From: an uncultured Lachnospiraceae bacterium
GTDB taxonomy: Bacteria > Bacillota > Clostridia > Lachnospirales > Lachnospiraceae
Length of the DNA: 64,000 nt
Direction of reading: 5' to 3'
Assembly: GCA_944381575.1 (NCBI GenBank)
Contig: CALWLS010000001.1
Span: 248,001-312,000 of the forward strand
Below the pieces are notes generated by a model. That model was not told the origin of the DNA. It saw only the letters and a program-made list of their open reading frames with translations, and made no database searches. Positions 8,587-17,451 of the stretch are shown one piece after another. The position numbers were made by a program, and so were the translations under genes. How positions within the stretch are numbered: the first letter of the stretch is position 1; each line of letters starts with the position of its first letter.

Positions 8587-8653
8587 AAAAATTAATATGC
8601 TTTATCCGCTGACAGGATCAATTTCCATAGATCAGCACCTTTAGACCAGGTCC

Positions 8654-9598
8654 TCAGGCTGTCTGATAGAACTGTTTTACCCTTTCAGCAATACTTCCGG
8701 CGTCAAGGCCGTACTTTTTGATGAGCTCAGCTGCAGGTCCTGATTCACCGAAGCTGTCATTAACGCCTATACGCAATACCTTAGTTGGAGCATTTTCAGA
8801 CAAAAGCTCACAGACAGCGCTTCCAAGACCTCCGATTATTGAGTGCTCCTCACAGGTGACCACGATACCGGTCTTATTTGCAGAAGCAAGGATGATATCC
8901 TTATCCAGAGGTTTTATTGTATGGATGTTTATGACTTCAGCATTTATACCGCTATTCGAAAGCGTTTCCGCAGCATTGAGAGCCTCACCTACGCACAGTC
9001 CAGTTGCCACGATGGTAATGTCCGTGCCTTCCTTCATCAGCACGCCCTTTCCTATCTCAAAGCTGTAATTAGCCGGATCGTTTATTACAGGTATGGCAAG
9101 CCTTCCAAACCTCATATAGACAGGACCGCGATATGCGTACGCCGCTCTTACGGCTGCCCTTGCCTCTACATCATCACACGGATTGATAACCGTCATTCCC
9201 GGGATGGATCTCATGAGGGAAATGTCCTCATTGCACTGATGAGTGGCCCCGTCCTCTCCTACTGAGATCCCCGCATGGGTAGCGCCTATCTTGACATTTA
9301 AGTGTGGATAGCCTATGGAATTCCTCACCTGCTCAAAGGCTCTTCCGGCCGCGAACATTGCAAAGGTACTCATAAACGGCACCTTCCCGCAGGCAGCAAG
9401 TCCTGCAGCAATACCTGCCATATTTGCTTCCGCGATACCGCAGTCTATGTGCCTGTCAGGAAATTCCTTTTGAAATACGCTTGTCTTTGTGGCTCCTGCA
9501 AGATCCGCATCCAGAACTATGATATCATCGTGCTCTCTTCCAAGCTCCAAAAGAGTTTCCCCATAGCTCTCTCTCGTGGCTTTCTTTATAATGCTCAT
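8654..9598 (-). CDS. Transketolase, C-terminal subunit
   Basis: A 314-residue protein covering the pyrimidine-binding and C-terminal domains of transketolase. GIAEANMAGIAAGLA carries the glutamate that activates thiamine diphosphate, and KIGATHAGISVGEDGATHQ is typical of the family. With the N-terminal subunit it moves two-carbon units between sugar phosphates in the non-oxidative pentose phosphate pathway. It starts in an ATGA overlap with the preceding gene, so the two subunits should be made in near-equal amounts. Split transketolases are common in clostridia and archaea. DXS is unlikely at this length. Confidence 0.93.
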   Translation of the reverse strand: MSIIKKATRESYGETLLELGREHDDIIVLDADLAGATKTSVFQKEFPDRHIDCGIAEANMAGIAAGLAACGKVPFMSTFAMFAAGRAFEQVRNSIGYPHLNVKIGATHAGISVGEDGATHQCNEDISLMRSIPGMTVINPCDDVEARAAVRAAYAYRGPVYMRFGRLAIPVINDPANYSFEIGKGVLMKEGTDITIVATGLCVGEALNAAETLSNSGINAEVINIHTIKPLDKDIILASANKTGIVVTCEEHSIIGGLGSAVCELLSENAPTKVLRIGVNDSFGESGPAAELIKKYGLDAGSIAERVKQFYQTA

Positions 9599-10422
9599 AA
9601 TGCTTCACCTGCCTTTTCAAGTTCACTGATGGCCTTAGCGTACTGCTCATCGTCAGGAGCCTTACCGTGCCATGAAGCCTGGCCCTCCATAAATGAAACT
9701 CCCCTTCCCTTTATCGTATGGGCGATTATGGCAGTAGGCATTCCCTTGCAGTTTTCTGCAGCCGCAAAGGCTTCCCTTATCTCATCAAAATCATGTCCGT
9801 TGATATTGATGACATTAAAGTTAAAGGCCTCGAATTTCTTATCGATAGGATAAGGAGAACATACATCGGTAATGTTTCCATCTATCTGAAGGCCATTATT
9901 ATCAACTGTGACAGTAAGATTATCGAGCCTTCTGTGGCCGGCAAACATGGCTGCCTCCCATATCTGGCCCTCCTGAAGCTCTCCATCGCCGAGCATGGCA
10001 TATACCCTGTAGGCTGCGTTATCAAGCTTTCCTGCAAGAGCCATTCCACAGGCCGCGGAAAGCCCCTGTCCTAAAGACCCTGCCGACATGTCGACTCCGG
10101 GGATATGCTTCATATCCGGATGTCCCTGAAGGATCGAGCCTGTGTGACGGAGCGTCTTAAGCAGCTCCCTGTCAAAATATCCTCTTTCCGCAAGAACTGA
10201 ATAAAGAGCAGGCGCGGCGTGTCCCTTTGAAAGCACAAACCTGTCTCTTTCCGGCATACCCGGTTTTTCAGGATCTATGTTCATTTCCTCAAAATACAGA
10301 TAAGTAAGAATATCAGCTGCTGAGAGCGATCCTCCGGGATGACCGGATTTTGCGCTGTGTACGGCAGTTATTATATCTTTTCTTACTTCTATGGCCTTTT
10401 TTGTAAGCTGAATGTTCTCCAT
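9595..10422 (-). CDS. Transketolase, N-terminal subunit
   Basis: A protein of about 275 residues holding the pyrophosphate-binding domain of transketolase. Visible motifs are GHPGGSLSAADIL, SKGHAAPALY, and the thiamine-diphosphate/Mg motif GDGELQEGQ with NNGLQIDG. It pairs with the coupled C-terminal subunit downstream. The ATG at 10422 is chosen here. A TTG at 10428 in the same frame is better spaced from a GGGGA stretch (7 nt), so the true start may be six bases earlier. The 5' leader carries a GC-rich hairpin. Confidence 0.92.
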   Translation of the reverse strand: MENIQLTKKAIEVRKDIITAVHSAKSGHPGGSLSAADILTYLYFEEMNIDPEKPGMPERDRFVLSKGHAAPALYSVLAERGYFDRELLKTLRHTGSILQGHPDMKHIPGVDMSAGSLGQGLSAACGMALAGKLDNAAYRVYAMLGDGELQEGQIWEAAMFAGHRRLDNLTVTVDNNGLQIDGNITDVCSPYPIDKKFEAFNFNVININGHDFDEIREAFAAAENCKGMPTAIIAHTIKGRGVSFMEGQASWHGKAPDDEQYAKAISELEKAGEAL

Positions 10423-10462
10423 GATCAAGCGATAGTCCCCGCCTCTCCTTTCATTATTATCA

Positions 10463-10507
10463 CGGACCCCGATCCCGGGCCCGATATATGCTGCACTTAA
10501 GATTATA
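10463..10507 (-). promoter_or_regulatory. Transketolase promoter -10 and leader hairpin
   Basis: On the minus strand TATAAT (10507-10502) precedes a leader containing CGGGCCC (10483-10477) that can pair with GGGTCCG (10469-10463), seven pairs including one G-U. No T tract follows, so it is a leader structure rather than a terminator. A convincing -35 box is not visible. Confidence 0.4.
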
Positions 10508-10537
10508 TAATAATGTCACGCATATTTGGAACGGATT

Positions 10538-10993
10538 TTATTTAAAAAAATGTTTTTTGCCTATAAAACTGAATAAACTCTGAGGTAATTCTGAGACAAT
10601 GACTATCCCAAGTACGATGGCTACGGCGTCGCTCAGCGCACCCCGGCCGCTGTTTGCAAGCTCAGCCCCGTCACTGGACACTAAACCGTATACCGCCCAG
10701 TATATCCCTGCTCCCGGAACTAAAGGAAAAAGGCCCGGGACCATAAATATCGAAGCCGGGCATTTTCGTCTTACGGCAAATATCCTTGAAAGGATGACCA
10801 CTGTAGAAGCAGCAAGGAATATGCCCGCCGGTCCCGGCACGCACAGCTTAAGCAGACTGTATGCAAGCCATCCTGCAAGGCCGATAAAACCGCAGTATGG
10901 ATATTCTTTTTTTGGAACGCTGAATAACAGCGCAAAAGCCATGGTTCCTATCGCAGAAGCCAGGCATTCGATAATGATCTTATTATATGGCAT
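10538..10993 (-). CDS. ThrE-type threonine/serine exporter, small subunit (YjjB-like, ThrE_2)
   Basis: A 151-residue membrane protein with four predicted spans and loop motifs typical of the C-terminal half of ThrE (GPAGIFLAAST, VPGLFPLVPGAGIYW). It lies 29 nt after the gene for the other half. In corynebacteria the two halves are one exporter for threonine and serine; here they are separate proteins that should form a complex. Last gene of the sepF operon. Only a weak A/T run follows it, with no clear terminator. Confidence 0.85.
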   Translation of the reverse strand: MPYNKIIIECLASAIGTMAFALLFSVPKKEYPYCGFIGLAGWLAYSLLKLCVPGPAGIFLAASTVVILSRIFAVRRKCPASIFMVPGLFPLVPGAGIYWAVYGLVSSDGAELANSGRGALSDAVAIVLGIVIVSELPQSLFSFIGKKHFFK

Positions 10994-11022
10994 TGCGGCA
11001 TCAAAGCTCCAAAGTGATACTG

Positions 11023-11847
11023 TCAGATCAGTGATAATCCGAAAATGTTATGGAAGGCGGATATGACTATCCCGACGCCAAGGGCGACGGAAAAAACAAC
11101 TAACAGCGAATCTATTATCCTTACCGATCCGGAAATATAATCCTGATTTCCAAAATCCTTTATTCCAGTAGTAAAGGCGACTCCCGGAATAAGGGGAATG
11201 ATGGAAGCTCCTATGACTGCGTCCGGGTTTGTTACCATTCCCGCAAAATAAAGGCACATGGCGCAGCCGGCAGCAAATGCTCCGCATAAAAGATTTTTGA
11301 CTATCTTGGACATGGGATGGGCCAGCGGGTAAAGTATGGCAGCATAGAGCAGGATCCCGACTATAAAGGCTGAGACCATGTCCAAAACGCCCCCTCCAAA
11401 CAGCACGCAGAAGGCTCCGCTGCCTGTCCCGGACGCTAATATCTGGTGGGCCTTAGGTTTTTCGGGGCTTTTATATATTTCCTTAAGGAGAGCCATTGCC
11501 TCCGGTACCGTGTACGCGCCCTCGCTTATCTTCCTTGACAGCTGGTTTACAGCCGCCACTCTGTCAAGATGCGCTGAGGCGATGGGTATGTGCTCCACCT
11601 TGGCATAATAGCCTCTGTCCGCAGATCCTGAGGTCAGAAATATACCGTTGCTCAGCACAAAAGCTTCTTCGGAATCCACGCCGTAAGCGTCATGTATGCG
11701 CTTGATGGTATCCTCTACTCTTGAAAGCTCCGCTCCGCTCTCAAGCAGTATATGTCCGGCATAAAGAGCAAGCTCGGACACATCCTGATCCGAAACGCCC
11801 TGCCCCCTGTCAGCATATACAGGTGTTTTGCATATATCGCCGGACAC
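11023..11847 (-). CDS. ThrE-type threonine/serine exporter, large subunit (YjjP-like, DUF1212)
   Basis: A 274-residue protein. The soluble N-terminal half (about 1-120) holds LLESGAELSRVEDTI, the DUF1212 hallmark. Five or so membrane spans follow, with IPLIPGVAFTTGIKDF. It is the N-terminal partner of the YjjB-like subunit. It starts with GTG, supported by GGAGG 8 nt upstream. It is 14 nt behind the NlpC/P60 gene in the sepF operon. Amino acid export is the family role; the substrate here is inferred. Confidence 0.87.
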   Translation of the reverse strand: MSGDICKTPVYADRGQGVSDQDVSELALYAGHILLESGAELSRVEDTIKRIHDAYGVDSEEAFVLSNGIFLTSGSADRGYYAKVEHIPIASAHLDRVAAVNQLSRKISEGAYTVPEAMALLKEIYKSPEKPKAHQILASGTGSGAFCVLFGGGVLDMVSAFIVGILLYAAILYPLAHPMSKIVKNLLCGAFAAGCAMCLYFAGMVTNPDAVIGASIIPLIPGVAFTTGIKDFGNQDYISGSVRIIDSLLVVFSVALGVGIVISAFHNIFGLSLI

Positions 11848-11861
11848 TGCAAGAACCTCCG

Positions 11862-14300
11862 TCAGTTAATAAGCGATCTGTAATAAGGCCAGTTGGCTGT
11901 CATTTTGGATACGGTGACGTTATTTATGACGCCGCCGGTCTCGTGTATGGCGTAAAAATCCCCGTCCTCAGCCCAGCAGAGGAACATTACAACATGAGCG
12001 TCTCCGCCTACTCTTATGATTATATCTCCTGCTTTAAGCTCAGACCTTGATATCTTTCTGCCGCATCCCACAAGGGTACCGGTGCTTTCACCCGGCAGGC
12101 TGCTTCCGGTAACTGACCAGTATACCCAGTTGATCCATCCGGAGCAGTCCAGCCCCTTAAGTATGCGTCCCCTTGTATCAGGCGCGATGAGAGTGCTGAA
12201 ATTATTGACCTCATAGCCTCCGCCTGAAGGCTTTCCTCCCCAGTAGTAAGGGACCTTTCCGACTGAATTTAAGGCAAACTCAATTATATCCTTCCTGAGA
12301 GGTTCGATATCATCAGGAAGTGTTGCGATATAGTTAGCTATCTCTTCCGGCGTAAGCGGATTGTTAAGATTGATGGAGGATATGGAAAGGCCGTAGTTAT
12401 CAAGCCAGTCCTGGGCATTGAGAGCCCTTGCGTACTCTATCATTTCCTCTGTCCAGCCCTGCCATTTATCGGTAAAATTCGACTCGTCGCTGCCGATCCT
12501 GTCAGCTGCAAACAAGCCGTTCCTGTCGTCTATGCCTCGAATGGTGACCGTAACATATATATCTATATGTCCAGGACAGTAGGATTCGGCAGAGGCATGG
12601 ATATCAGCCTGCTGAAGCAGTGCGTTTATCCTTTCATTTACTGCCGCCTGCTCTATTGCCTCAGACTCCTGTACAGGATCGCTGCTTTCAGAAACAGAGG
12701 TCTCAGTCTGAGCTGTGGTCTCAGGGATAATTCCCTCTGATCCCGCTGCAGGCTGTACCGTCCCGGTATCATTGTAGGTAACGTTACCGTATGCGTCCAC
12801 GGACACCTTTGATTCCTGAACTATCGAAGAATTATAGACAGCGTAAGAACTCTCCTCCGCAGTCTGGGCCGCAGACTCTGAAGCGGTATTTTCCCTGGAT
12901 GAAGAAATAACTGCGGTCTCCGAACTTTCAACAGGCTGTGAAGCTTCAGCAGCAGCCGTTGCAGGCTCTGAATACGGAATGATCTCAGGAGCTTCGTTTT
13001 GAACTGCAGTTTCGGCCGCTGCAGCTTCTATCGCTGCTTCTTCTGCCCCGCCTATGGCAGGCACGAAGGAATTCGGATCAGATATCTCCTCGATGGAAGG
13101 CTCTGCTGCGGCAGGAGAAGTCGTTTCAGGTGCGTGGGCCGCCTCAGTTGAAGGGCTCTGTGTTTCAGCTGAGGGCTGTTGTACTGACGTATCAGGAATA
13201 GCTTCAGTACCTTCTGACGCAGCCGAAGTTTCTGAAACAGCGGACGAAGCTGGCTCCGCCGGCGTTTCCTGAACATCAGGCACGACGGCAGCTTCTGATG
13301 TTTCTAAAGCCGAAGGCGTGGTTTCTGATACCGATGTTTCGGCAGTCTGGCTTTCAGTCTGAGTCGGGACGTCAGGCCTGTACTGGTTGACGTCAATAAT
13401 ATTTTCTATGGTCGATGACTGCTCCGCTGAAGCATAGACCGAAGCCATGGCCTCATTTCCGGAACTTACGGCAGTCTGTCCGGCAAGCTTATTTTCGAGG
13501 GAGAGCCTTTCATTTTCTATGGCCAGCGCCTCCTGAAGCTCCTGCTGGGTCGTTCTGTTAAGACAGCCTGAACAGTAATAAGGCGATCCCATGGAAACCC
13601 TTGAGGTGACCGCCGATTCAAAAAGCTGCCGGCAGTAATCCTCAAAATGCTCCGGATCATAATCATCATGAAAATACATATATACGCTGGCAAGAGACAT
13701 TATCTCCTGTGCCGTATAATATCCGTTGATCCTGTTTCCGTCACCGTCATAAAAGTTGACGCTGACATTTTTGAATGAATTGATAGTCCAGGTGGATGGA
13801 TTTGATGGATCATGGGAAGCGTCCTCAGGGTTAAACTTTCCCATTACCCTGCTTGAATCAAGCCCCATCTCACCGGCCATCCTTAAAGGAGTGGTATCGG
13901 TAAGATCGTAGAAGGATGCCAGATAGCTTGCGTTTAATGCAGTCAGCTCCTGATATACCTGTCCTGCGTAGGAATTGATGGCGTCCTCTGTATCAGCATC
14001 CTCAGAATAATAATATGCCATATTGAGCTTGTCAGGCCCAGGTACGAATTCCTCCTCCTCGTCATCAGAGGTGATATCCTTAAGCAGTGATTTTGGTCTC
14101 TGAAACTTAAGATTTTCCCTTCCGTCACTAAGCTGGGCTTCACCCGTGTCGTCCGTGCTTACCGAAGCTGCAGGTACGGATACCACGCTCTCACCTATGG
14201 CAAAGGCAGTACCGAGAAGCACCAGCGCCATTATCACGCCTATGGCGGCACTGTCCCTGTTTTCGTTAAATAATTTTTTTAAATCCTTATTAAAACGCAT
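11862..14300 (-). CDS. Membrane-anchored NlpC/P60 peptidoglycan hydrolase with long Ser/Thr/Glu/Ala-rich linker
   Basis: An 812-residue surface protein. Basic residues 1-15 and one span (about 18-38) anchor it. A globular segment lies at about 75-290, then a 230-residue repeat-poor but low-complexity region of Ser, Thr, Glu, Ala and Pro. The C-terminal NlpC/P60 domain has catalytic Cys719 in LDCSGW, His769 in DAHVVMF and His786 in AIHETGG. These enzymes cut peptide bonds in peptidoglycan stems. The linker probably spans the wall. A site CSGCLN near residue 245 is unexplained. It sits between rluD and the ThrE genes, in an operon headed by the septum protein SepF, so a role in division or separation is plausible but inferred. 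Confidence 0.87.
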   Translation of the reverse strand: MRFNKDLKKLFNENRDSAAIGVIMALVLLGTAFAIGESVVSVPAASVSTDDTGEAQLSDGRENLKFQRPKSLLKDITSDDEEEEFVPGPDKLNMAYYYSEDADTEDAINSYAGQVYQELTALNASYLASFYDLTDTTPLRMAGEMGLDSSRVMGKFNPEDASHDPSNPSTWTINSFKNVSVNFYDGDGNRINGYYTAQEIMSLASVYMYFHDDYDPEHFEDYCRQLFESAVTSRVSMGSPYYCSGCLNRTTQQELQEALAIENERLSLENKLAGQTAVSSGNEAMASVYASAEQSSTIENIIDVNQYRPDVPTQTESQTAETSVSETTPSALETSEAAVVPDVQETPAEPASSAVSETSAASEGTEAIPDTSVQQPSAETQSPSTEAAHAPETTSPAAAEPSIEEISDPNSFVPAIGGAEEAAIEAAAAETAVQNEAPEIIPYSEPATAAAEASQPVESSETAVISSSRENTASESAAQTAEESSYAVYNSSIVQESKVSVDAYGNVTYNDTGTVQPAAGSEGIIPETTAQTETSVSESSDPVQESEAIEQAAVNERINALLQQADIHASAESYCPGHIDIYVTVTIRGIDDRNGLFAADRIGSDESNFTDKWQGWTEEMIEYARALNAQDWLDNYGLSISSINLNNPLTPEEIANYIATLPDDIEPLRKDIIEFALNSVGKVPYYWGGKPSGGGYEVNNFSTLIAPDTRGRILKGLDCSGWINWVYWSVTGSSLPGESTGTLVGCGRKISRSELKAGDIIIRVGGDAHVVMFLCWAEDGDFYAIHETGGVINNVTVSKMTANWPYYRSLIN

Positions 14301-14316
14301 TACAGCTGATTACTTT

Positions 14317-15249
14317 CTATTTTTCCTTAAGTTTACTTAATGTTTTCTCAAAATAATCCGGAAGAGGGGCTTCAAAATGCATCCTCTCTCCCGTTGTCGG
14401 ATGCGTAAATCCAAGCACGGCCGCGTGAAGGTACTGGCCGTTTCCCTTAAGAGGATCCTTCCTTATGCCGTATACCTCGTCACCGGCAAGGGGATGGCTT
14501 ATGTAGCTCATATGTACCCTTATCTGATGAGTGCGCCCGGTCTCAAGCCTGCATTCTATCAGGGAAAGGTCAGGACTGCCGTTTATGCCGTAAAAGCTGC
14601 GTAATACCTTATAATGGGTGACGGCACGTCTTCCCTCCGTATCCTTTACGACGCTCATCTGCTTGCGGTCCTTGCGGCTCCGTCCAATGGGCTCGTCTAC
14701 AGTGCCGCTTAGCTTATTAAAGCCGCCGTATACAAGAGCGATGTATTTCCTCTCGATACTGTGCTCTGCAAGCTGGGCTGCGATTATATTGTGGGCCCTG
14801 TCGTTTTTGCAGGCGATCACGATACCTGTGGTGTCCATGTCTATCCTGTGAACTATACCGGGCCTCATTTCACCGTTTATGCCGCTGAGGGAATCTCTGC
14901 AATGAAATAAAAGAGCATTTACCAGAGTGCCTGAATAATGTCCGTTAGCCGGGTGTACCACCATACCCTTTGGTTTATTGACCAGTATGACGTCACTGTC
15001 CTCATAAACTATGTCGAGTTTAATATCCTCCGGAACGATGTCTGTTTTTTCAGGCTCCGGAATATCTACATCCACCATGTCTCCTGATGAAACGATATAG
15101 CCCGGCTTTACTTTATTTCCATTGACGGTAACATTGCCGGAACGTATAAGCCCCTGAATATGAGAACGACTCATATCCTCCAGCTTATCTGAAAGATATG
15201 AGTCTAATCTTACTTTATCAATAATGTCAGATCCGATCAAAAACTCCAT
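14317..15249 (-). CDS. RluA-family 23S rRNA pseudouridine synthase (RluD-like)
   Basis: A 310-residue enzyme with an N-terminal S4 RNA-binding domain (about 14-65) and a catalytic domain with HRIDMDTTG, Asp137 being the nucleophile. Further motifs are RSRKDRKQMSV and ETGRTHQIRVHMSYISHPLAGDEVYG. RluD-type proteins modify helix 69 of 23S rRNA; the exact target here is inferred. It follows lspA by 9 nt. This lspA-rluD pairing is standard in Firmicutes. Confidence 0.93.
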   Translation of the reverse strand: MEFLIGSDIIDKVRLDSYLSDKLEDMSRSHIQGLIRSGNVTVNGNKVKPGYIVSSGDMVDVDIPEPEKTDIVPEDIKLDIVYEDSDVILVNKPKGMVVHPANGHYSGTLVNALLFHCRDSLSGINGEMRPGIVHRIDMDTTGIVIACKNDRAHNIIAAQLAEHSIERKYIALVYGGFNKLSGTVDEPIGRSRKDRKQMSVVKDTEGRRAVTHYKVLRSFYGINGSPDLSLIECRLETGRTHQIRVHMSYISHPLAGDEVYGIRKDPLKGNGQYLHAAVLGFTHPTTGERMHFEAPLPDYFEKTLSKLKEK

Positions 15250-15258
15250 TGTCAGGCT

Positions 15259-15780
15259 CTATCCCTGCTTTTTTCCCAATAAAGGGATCTTATTTATATC
15301 ATCCTCCTTGTATATGAACAAAAACAGGACGATCAATGCTATGGCCGAACAGGTGACATATATATCGGCAACATTGAAGACCGGAAAGTCGATAAGGCTG
15401 AAGTAAATAAAATCCACAACAAATCCGTTCCTGATCCTGTCTATTATATTGCCCATGGCACCTGCGACTATGCATGCCATACATACCTCTAAAGGAAGGA
15501 ATTTCCTTTCACGGGGCATTTTGACATAAATGTATATAACTGCGGCACTGACCAATAGAGCCAGCACAACAAAAAGCCAGCCCATGCCGTGCATTATGCC
15601 GAAGGCCGCGCCGCGGTTCTCGACATACAGTAACTCAAGGATCCCGTCAATAAGGACAACGCTTCCGTTGTCCTTAAGATAAATGACTGCAAGATATTTT
15701 GTAAGCTGATCCAGCGATATAAGCAGGATCACGGATACAGAAAATAAAAGGATCCTCTTAAATGAGATCTTATCAACCAT
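15259..15780 (-). CDS. lspA: Lipoprotein signal peptidase LspA (signal peptidase II)
   Basis: A 173-residue, four-span aspartyl protease that removes signal peptides from prolipoproteins. Catalytic Asp114 is in GNIIDRI and Asp139 in FNVADI; NRGAAFGIM is also typical. The frame is open 105 nt farther upstream into sepF, but MVDKISFKRI at 15780 gives the family length and overlaps the sepF stop by 8 nt. Several lipoproteins in this window are its likely substrates. Confidence 0.94.
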   Translation of the reverse strand: MVDKISFKRILLFSVSVILLISLDQLTKYLAVIYLKDNGSVVLIDGILELLYVENRGAAFGIMHGMGWLFVVLALLVSAAVIYIYVKMPRERKFLPLEVCMACIVAGAMGNIIDRIRNGFVVDFIYFSLIDFPVFNVADIYVTCSAIALIVLFLFIYKEDDINKIPLLGKKQG

Positions 15781-16324
15781 TAAATGCAAATCCGGCGCTT
15801 CTTGACTGCCTCTGATCACCGTAATATGACGACGATCTGCTGCTGTCCATATCCCCGAACTCCCTGAAATCTCCTGAAAGCTCAACAGAATGCGGAGAAG
15901 CTATGAAAGTATACTTGGAGATGCTCTTAAGATCGCCGTCGATGCTGTACACCGCACCGAAGGTGAAATCTATGATACGCTGCGCTATATCTGAGTTTAC
16001 TCCCTCAAGATTGATCACCACGGCTCTTCCGTCGAGCAGGTCATCACATATATCCTTGGAATCATTTATGGACTTAGGCCTCTTCATTGTGACCTGCATG
16101 GCAGTAGGTACAACGGATACGGTCTTATTGCGGTTACCGAAAAATCCTCCGGAACGCTGCTCGCTTCCGTTATCGGCAGAAGCCCTGTTCCTGAACAGAC
16201 CGCCCTTAGGCTCGTCCTCATAGCCTTCATCCTCATCATAATAATCATCGTCAAGGAAATACTCTTCATCCTCACGTTCCTGATTATTTCTGAAGCTGTC
16301 AGCGATCCTATCTAAAAAACTCAT
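15773..16324 (-). CDS. sepF: Cell division protein SepF
   Basis: A 183-residue protein. An N-terminal amphipathic helix (MSFLDRIADSFRNN) binds membrane, followed by an acidic, Gly-rich linker (about 17-70). The C-terminal DUF552 domain has KRPKSINDSKDICDDLLDGRAVVINLEG and the glycine-centred dimer region. SepF tethers FtsZ to the membrane at the septum. It heads the operon, with a strong promoter 62 nt upstream. Confidence 0.93.
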   Translation of the reverse strand: MSFLDRIADSFRNNQEREDEEYFLDDDYYDEDEGYEDEPKGGLFRNRASADNGSEQRSGGFFGNRNKTVSVVPTAMQVTMKRPKSINDSKDICDDLLDGRAVVINLEGVNSDIAQRIIDFTFGAVYSIDGDLKSISKYTFIASPHSVELSGDFREFGDMDSSRSSSYYGDQRQSRSAGFAFNG

Positions 16325-16385
16325 CTTGTTGAACTCCCCTTATACCTTTTTTGGACACACTAAATATTGTACCCATATTATGTAT

Positions 16386-16414
16386 ATTATCTTAAACTGA
16401 CTACATAATGTCAA
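16386..16414 (-). promoter_or_regulatory. Sigma-A promoter of the sepF operon
   Basis: TTGACA (16414-16409), 17 nt spacer, GATAAT (16391-16386) on the minus strand. The transcript would have a leader of roughly 55 nt before sepF. Confidence 0.75.
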
Positions 16415-16459
16415 TATTCAGTACATCATTTTATTAAAATTATATTCTCGTACCGGTTA

Positions 16460-17083
16460 TCATATATGTGATCCGTACAGCCCGTTTTCACGTATGAAAT
16501 CATATGTACCGCGGGTAAGATAAGGGGAAGCGTCTCCGCCTTCACTTATCAGCTTACGTATCATTGTTGAGGAAATGTTCATTTCCGGAGTATGTATGAG
16601 CCTGATATCAGGCTTAGCATCAGGAAATCCTGAAACCGTATCCCTTATGATTTCTTGAGCCCTGCTGAAATCATCCCCGGTATCTCTTGATGCACAAAGT
16701 ATGACCGCCCTTTTAAATATCTCATCAGGACAATGCCATGAGCTGATGCTGATAAGAGAATCCAGGCCGAGTATGAAATAAAACTCCCGTTCCGGATACC
16801 TGTCATTCAATTTTTTCAGAGTCTCAGACGTATATGTCCGGTTTCTGTCGTTTATCTCGATATCAGAACATGAAAAACCATCCGGAAGCTCATCAGCGCA
16901 TCTTTTTACCATCTCAAGACGAAGCTCCGGAGGCGTAACCCCCATGCCCTCCTTAAAATACGGATCCCCGGCAGGCATGAACCAAACCTCCTGAAGCCCG
17001 TATTCCTTCATGGCGGCTTCAGCAATATGTATGTGCCCTGCATGTATGGGGTCGAATGTGCCTCCAAGCAGTCCTGTCTTCAT
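16460..17083 (-). CDS. nadD: Nicotinate-nucleotide adenylyltransferase NadD
   Basis: A 207-residue enzyme joining nicotinate mononucleotide and ATP in NAD synthesis. Motifs are GGTFDPIHAGH (the T/HxGH nucleotidyltransferase signature, residues 7-17) and ISSTMIRKLIS near the end. The start MKTGLLGG at 17083, 5 nt after the rsfS stop, fits the family; the longer frame would overlap rsfS. In most Firmicutes nadD lies between yhbY and yqeK. Here it is last in the cluster. Confidence 0.92.
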   Translation of the reverse strand: MKTGLLGGTFDPIHAGHIHIAEAAMKEYGLQEVWFMPAGDPYFKEGMGVTPPELRLEMVKRCADELPDGFSCSDIEINDRNRTYTSETLKKLNDRYPEREFYFILGLDSLISISSWHCPDEIFKRAVILCASRDTGDDFSRAQEIIRDTVSGFPDAKPDIRLIHTPEMNISSTMIRKLISEGGDASPYLTRGTYDFIRENGLYGSHI

Positions 17084-17088
17084 CCCTA

Positions 17089-17451
17089 TCAAAGCTCGTC
17101 GATATTGACGATGCGCCTTCCGTCCTTCCATATCCTTTCAATATCATAGAAAAGCCTGTTTTCCTTATCGAAGATATGAAGTATTACGTCAGTATAATCC
17201 ATAAGTATCCAGTTGGCAGTGCTGCGTCCCTCTATCTGCTTAGGATAAATCCCCTGCTCTGAAAGCTTTTCCTCCACATTATCGCAAAGGGCAGCAGTCT
17301 GCCTGATATTGTCAGCAGATGCGATCACAAAATAATCGGCGACTACAGAAAGGCCTGAAATATCTATTATGGTTATATCAGAGGCCTTTTTTTCATCAAG
17401 GGCCTCATACATGAGCCTTACTGTATCCTTAATGTTCTTTTCATCATTCAT
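17089..17451 (-). CDS. rsfS: Ribosomal silencing factor RsfS
   Basis: A 120-residue protein of the RsfS/Iojap family, with DITIIDISGLSVVADYFVIASADN and WILMDYTDVILHIF. It binds L14 on the 50S subunit and blocks 30S joining in starvation. It overlaps the end of yqeK by 8 nt. Confidence 0.94.
   Translation of the reverse strand: MNDEKNIKDTVRLMYEALDEKKASDITIIDISGLSVVADYFVIASADNIRQTAALCDNVEEKLSEQGIYPKQIEGRSTANWILMDYTDVILHIFDKENRLFYDIERIWKDGRRIVNIDEL

Noticed and set aside
13052-13276. Open frames on both strands over the NlpC/P60 linker
   Set aside because: They result from biased codons in the low-complexity region, without ribosome sites.
15781-15885. Longer N-terminus of LspA
   Set aside because: It lies inside sepF in another frame, and the family length and signal fit the start at 15780.
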